From: Fibrobacter sp.
GTDB lineage: Bacteria > Fibrobacterota > Fibrobacteria > Fibrobacterales > Fibrobacteraceae
Assembly: GCA_024398815.1 (NCBI GenBank)
Contig: JAKSIL010000031.1
Span: forward strand, 1 to 32,070
Length of the DNA: 32,070 nt
Direction of reading: 5' to 3'
Positions 30,646-32,070 of this stretch are shown piece after piece. How positions within the stretch are numbered: the first letter of the stretch is position 1; each line of letters begins with the position of its first letter. Under the pieces are notes generated by a model. The model saw nothing but the letters and a program-made list of their open reading frames with translations. It searched no databases and was not told where the DNA came from. The position numbers were made by a program, and so were the translations under genes.

Positions 30646-31170
30646 ATGCTCGCTTACGCAGACGCCTACAAAATCGCCGCCGATGCCCACAAAGACCAGA
30701 AGGACAAGGCCGGCGGTCCGTATATTGATTTTCTCCAGAACGTAGCTGACTACCTCAAGAACAAGGGCGAAAGCGAAGAAGTCCAGGTGCTCGCCATCTT
30801 GCAGGACCTCATCACCAGCGCCACCAAGAAGACCCCTGAAGACGCCATCGCGATGGGCGTTCCGGCCGACATGGTCGACCTCATCCAGAAGATGACCTAC
30901 CACAAGAACCAAGGCTGGATCGACGAGTACAGTTGCCACCTCATGGAAAAGGGCGTGCCGGCCGAAGACGCCACCTACGACGCCCGCGAAAAGGACTTCG
31001 TGCGCTTCGTGGAAACCCTCAAGGAAAACCCCGTGGCAGCCAAGGCCAAGAGCGCCATCCTGAACGTGCTTCTGGAAGACAAGTACATCCACCGCCAGGA
31101 ACGCCGCGAACTCAAGACCAAGTTCCGCCTCAAGAAGTACAAGGCCGCCATCGCAGCCCTCGGCGTGTAA
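30646..31170 (+). CDS. Degenerate SpoT/MESH1-like HD-domain protein
   Basis: 174 residues. The first 95 align by eye to the (p)ppGpp hydrolase HD domain: AADAHKDQKDKAGGPYIDFLQNVADYL corresponds to the family's A-x-x-x-H-x-G-Q-x-R-x-S-G-E-P-Y-x-x-H-P-x-x-V-A, and VLAILQDLITSATKKTPEDAIAMGVPADMVDLIQKMT to A-A-L-L-H-D-x-x-E-D-T...V. The first metal His is kept (His15), the second is replaced by Asp28 and the His of HD by Gln53 (QD54). Metal-dependent hydrolysis is therefore unlikely. The remainder is a Lys/Arg-rich helical tail. AAAGGA supports the start, and two hairpins follow the gene. Confidence 0.75.
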   Translation: MLAYADAYKIAADAHKDQKDKAGGPYIDFLQNVADYLKNKGESEEVQVLAILQDLITSATKKTPEDAIAMGVPADMVDLIQKMTYHKNQGWIDEYSCHLMEKGVPAEDATYDAREKDFVRFVETLKENPVAAKAKSAILNVLLEDKYIHRQERRELKTKFRLKKYKAAIAALGV

Positions 31171-31220
31171 AGGGGGAAGTCTCCCCCTGATTGCAGCCCC
31201 GTGTTCCACGGGGCTATTTT
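31171..31220 (+). terminator. Tandem hairpins with T-run after the HD-like gene
   Basis: A first hairpin, AGGGGGA-AGTC-TCCCCCT, starts right after the stop codon. A second, AGCCCCGTG-TTC-CACGGGGCT (31195-31215), is followed by ATTTTTG and is a good rho-independent terminator. Confidence 0.85.
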
Positions 31221-31247
31221 TGATCAAAACACTAAATAACCCCTTAC

Positions 31248-31274
31248 GGAAAAATCCCAGCCTTGCGACTGGGA
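31248..31274 (-). terminator. Terminator of the Ser-linker secreted protein gene
   Basis: On the minus strand TCCCAG-TCGCAAGG-CTGGGA is followed by a T run. It lies 30 bp after the stop codon, and convergent transcription from the HD-like gene ends just before it. Confidence 0.75.
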
Positions 31275-31303
31275 CTTTGTTTGAAGGTGTAGAAAACCAA
31301 ACC

Positions 31304-32070
31304 CTACTTTATCATTATCCGTTGGGTCTTCACGACGTTTCCGCCTGCCACCCGGACAATGTAGACGCCCTTGTTCAGGTGTCCGAGGGATACCACATGG
31401 TCTCCGGCGGAGTAGCCCACGTAATGTTCCTGCAGGAGCCCCTGCATGTCGAACACCAGGACCTTCACTTCCGACGCTTGCGGTACGGTAACCGTCAGCT
31501 CGTTGTGGGCAAAGAACATGTTCACGCCTACCACCGTCGGATAGAATCCGTCGGTCTTGCCACTGCTGCTGGATTTGTCGTCCTTGCTGGAGCTAGACTT
31601 CGGCTTGTCAGCAGAACTGCTAGATAGTTTTTCCGTCTTGGAGCTGCTTGACACAACGGGAGTCTCGCTGCTGCTGGAGGCAACAGGCTTTTCGCTAGAG
31701 CTAGATACAACCGGTGTATCACTGCTGGAAGATTCCACAGGTTTCACGCTGCTGCTAGATTCAGGTTCCTCTGAACTGGAGCTTGCCGGCAGTGCCGTGG
31801 ACGTATAGGTTGCCGTGTAAGTAGCCTCACCCGTCACCATCGTAACGGCGGGACTCCAGCCCGCAAAGGCGTAACTGAACTCGTCGTCAGGGTCCCTGGT
31901 GGGGGCCTCAGGAGTGATATCGGTCGCAGGCGTACCGTAGGCATAGGATGTCTGATCCGTGAGCGGGCGGTTATCGTAATCCAGGAACACCACTTCGTAA
32001 CGGCGCACGGTTGCAGTAAACACCGCTTTCAGCGTCAGGTCGCCAGTCACCGTGGCACCGGCGACCAAAT
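31304..32070 (-). CDS. Secreted protein with InlB-type repeat, SSSS linkers and C-terminal sorting domain (C-terminal part)
   Basis: The frame is open at the right edge, so the N-terminus lies outside. The visible 255 codons show, in order: an InlB-B/Listeria-Bacteroides repeat (YEVVFLDYDNRPL...FAGWSPAV...TYTATYTS); about 80 residues of regularly spaced linker in which SSSS recurs mostly every nine residues (SSSSVKPVE, SSSSDTPVV, SSSSEKPVA, SSSSETPVV); and a 70-residue beta-rich tail (VKVLVFDMQGLLQEHY...GVYIVRVAGGNVVKTQRIMIK). The tail is the same type as in the GH8 enzyme here. It is likely an extracellular or surface protein. The catalytic or binding part is off-window. Confidence 0.85.
   Translation of the reverse strand, partial: LVAGATVTGDLTLKAVFTATVRRYEVVFLDYDNRPLTDQTSYAYGTPATDITPEAPTRDPDDEFSYAFAGWSPAVTMVTGEATYTATYTSTALPASSSSEEPESSSSVKPVESSSSDTPVVSSSSEKPVASSSSETPVVSSSSKTEKLSSSSADKPKSSSSKDDKSSSSGKTDGFYPTVVGVNMFFAHNELTVTVPQASEVKVLVFDMQGLLQEHYVGYSAGDHVVSLGHLNKGVYIVRVAGGNVVKTQRIMIK

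Noticed and set aside
31560..31790. A CRISPR-like or tandem DNA repeat at the SSSS linker
   Set aside because: The 27-bp periodicity is explained by the coding of SSSS-x5, with codons that vary between blocks.

Overview
The window looks like chromosomal DNA of a Fibrobacter-type bacterium (Fibrobacterota). The support is: a secreted family 8 glycoside hydrolase with a Ser-rich linker and C-terminal sorting-type domain; a second secreted protein with SSSS-x5 linkers and the same kind of tail; lipoproteins rich in Ser/Asp or collagen-like Gly-x-y repeats; outer-membrane biogenesis genes of a diderm; and roughly 50% GC genes separated by AT-rich spacers. This assignment rests on protein style, not on a database match.

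Layout. 1-412 (-) is the start of a collagen-like lipoprotein. 603-1901 (+) is a lone AAA+/DUF4143 ATPase. 1939-5641 (-) holds a SpoU-type RNA methyltransferase, a TolB-like propeller protein and the GH8 enzyme. 5726-6625 (+) is an arginase-fold protein. 6636-7653 (-) is an AT-rich pair of small lipoproteins that look like diverged paralogues, followed by a gene-free stretch (7654-8131) with a MITE-like element and several 7-bp repeat arrays. hisC and an RsuA/RluB-type pseudouridine synthase follow on +. The minus block 10272-18201 has two units: HAD phosphatase, a 46-residue zinc-ribbon protein and hrpA; then a lipoprotein foldase, a SurA-like foldase and ftsE. NrnA-type DHH phosphoesterase (+) faces a LysE exporter and zinc-ribbon pair (-). 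A cell-envelope run on + (mraY, UAP-type UDP-sugar pyrophosphorylase, LpxL-like acyltransferase, Smr protein) leads to tRNA-Pro(CGG). 24988-28853 (+) codes for a Ser/Asp-rich lipoprotein, a probable outer-membrane barrel and a TlpA-like thioredoxin. tRNA-Arg(TCT), metF, a 95-residue unknown protein and a degenerate SpoT-like HD protein follow. The window ends inside an InlB-repeat/Ser-linker secreted protein (-).

The most unusual content is in the repeats. At least a dozen short arrays with an exact 7-bp period but different unit sequences are scattered between genes, and two lie in frame inside conserved enzyme genes. A 161-bp element with 17-bp terminal inverted repeats is flanked by a 5-bp direct repeat. 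Both tRNA genes are accompanied by scrambled, partly inverted copies of their own sequence. Other points of interest are a SpoT-family HD domain whose metal-binding His residues are replaced, and a recurrent TAnATT(T/G) box 12-15 nt before start codons of genes lacking a Shine-Dalgarno sequence, which suggests many leaderless or very short-leader mRNAs.
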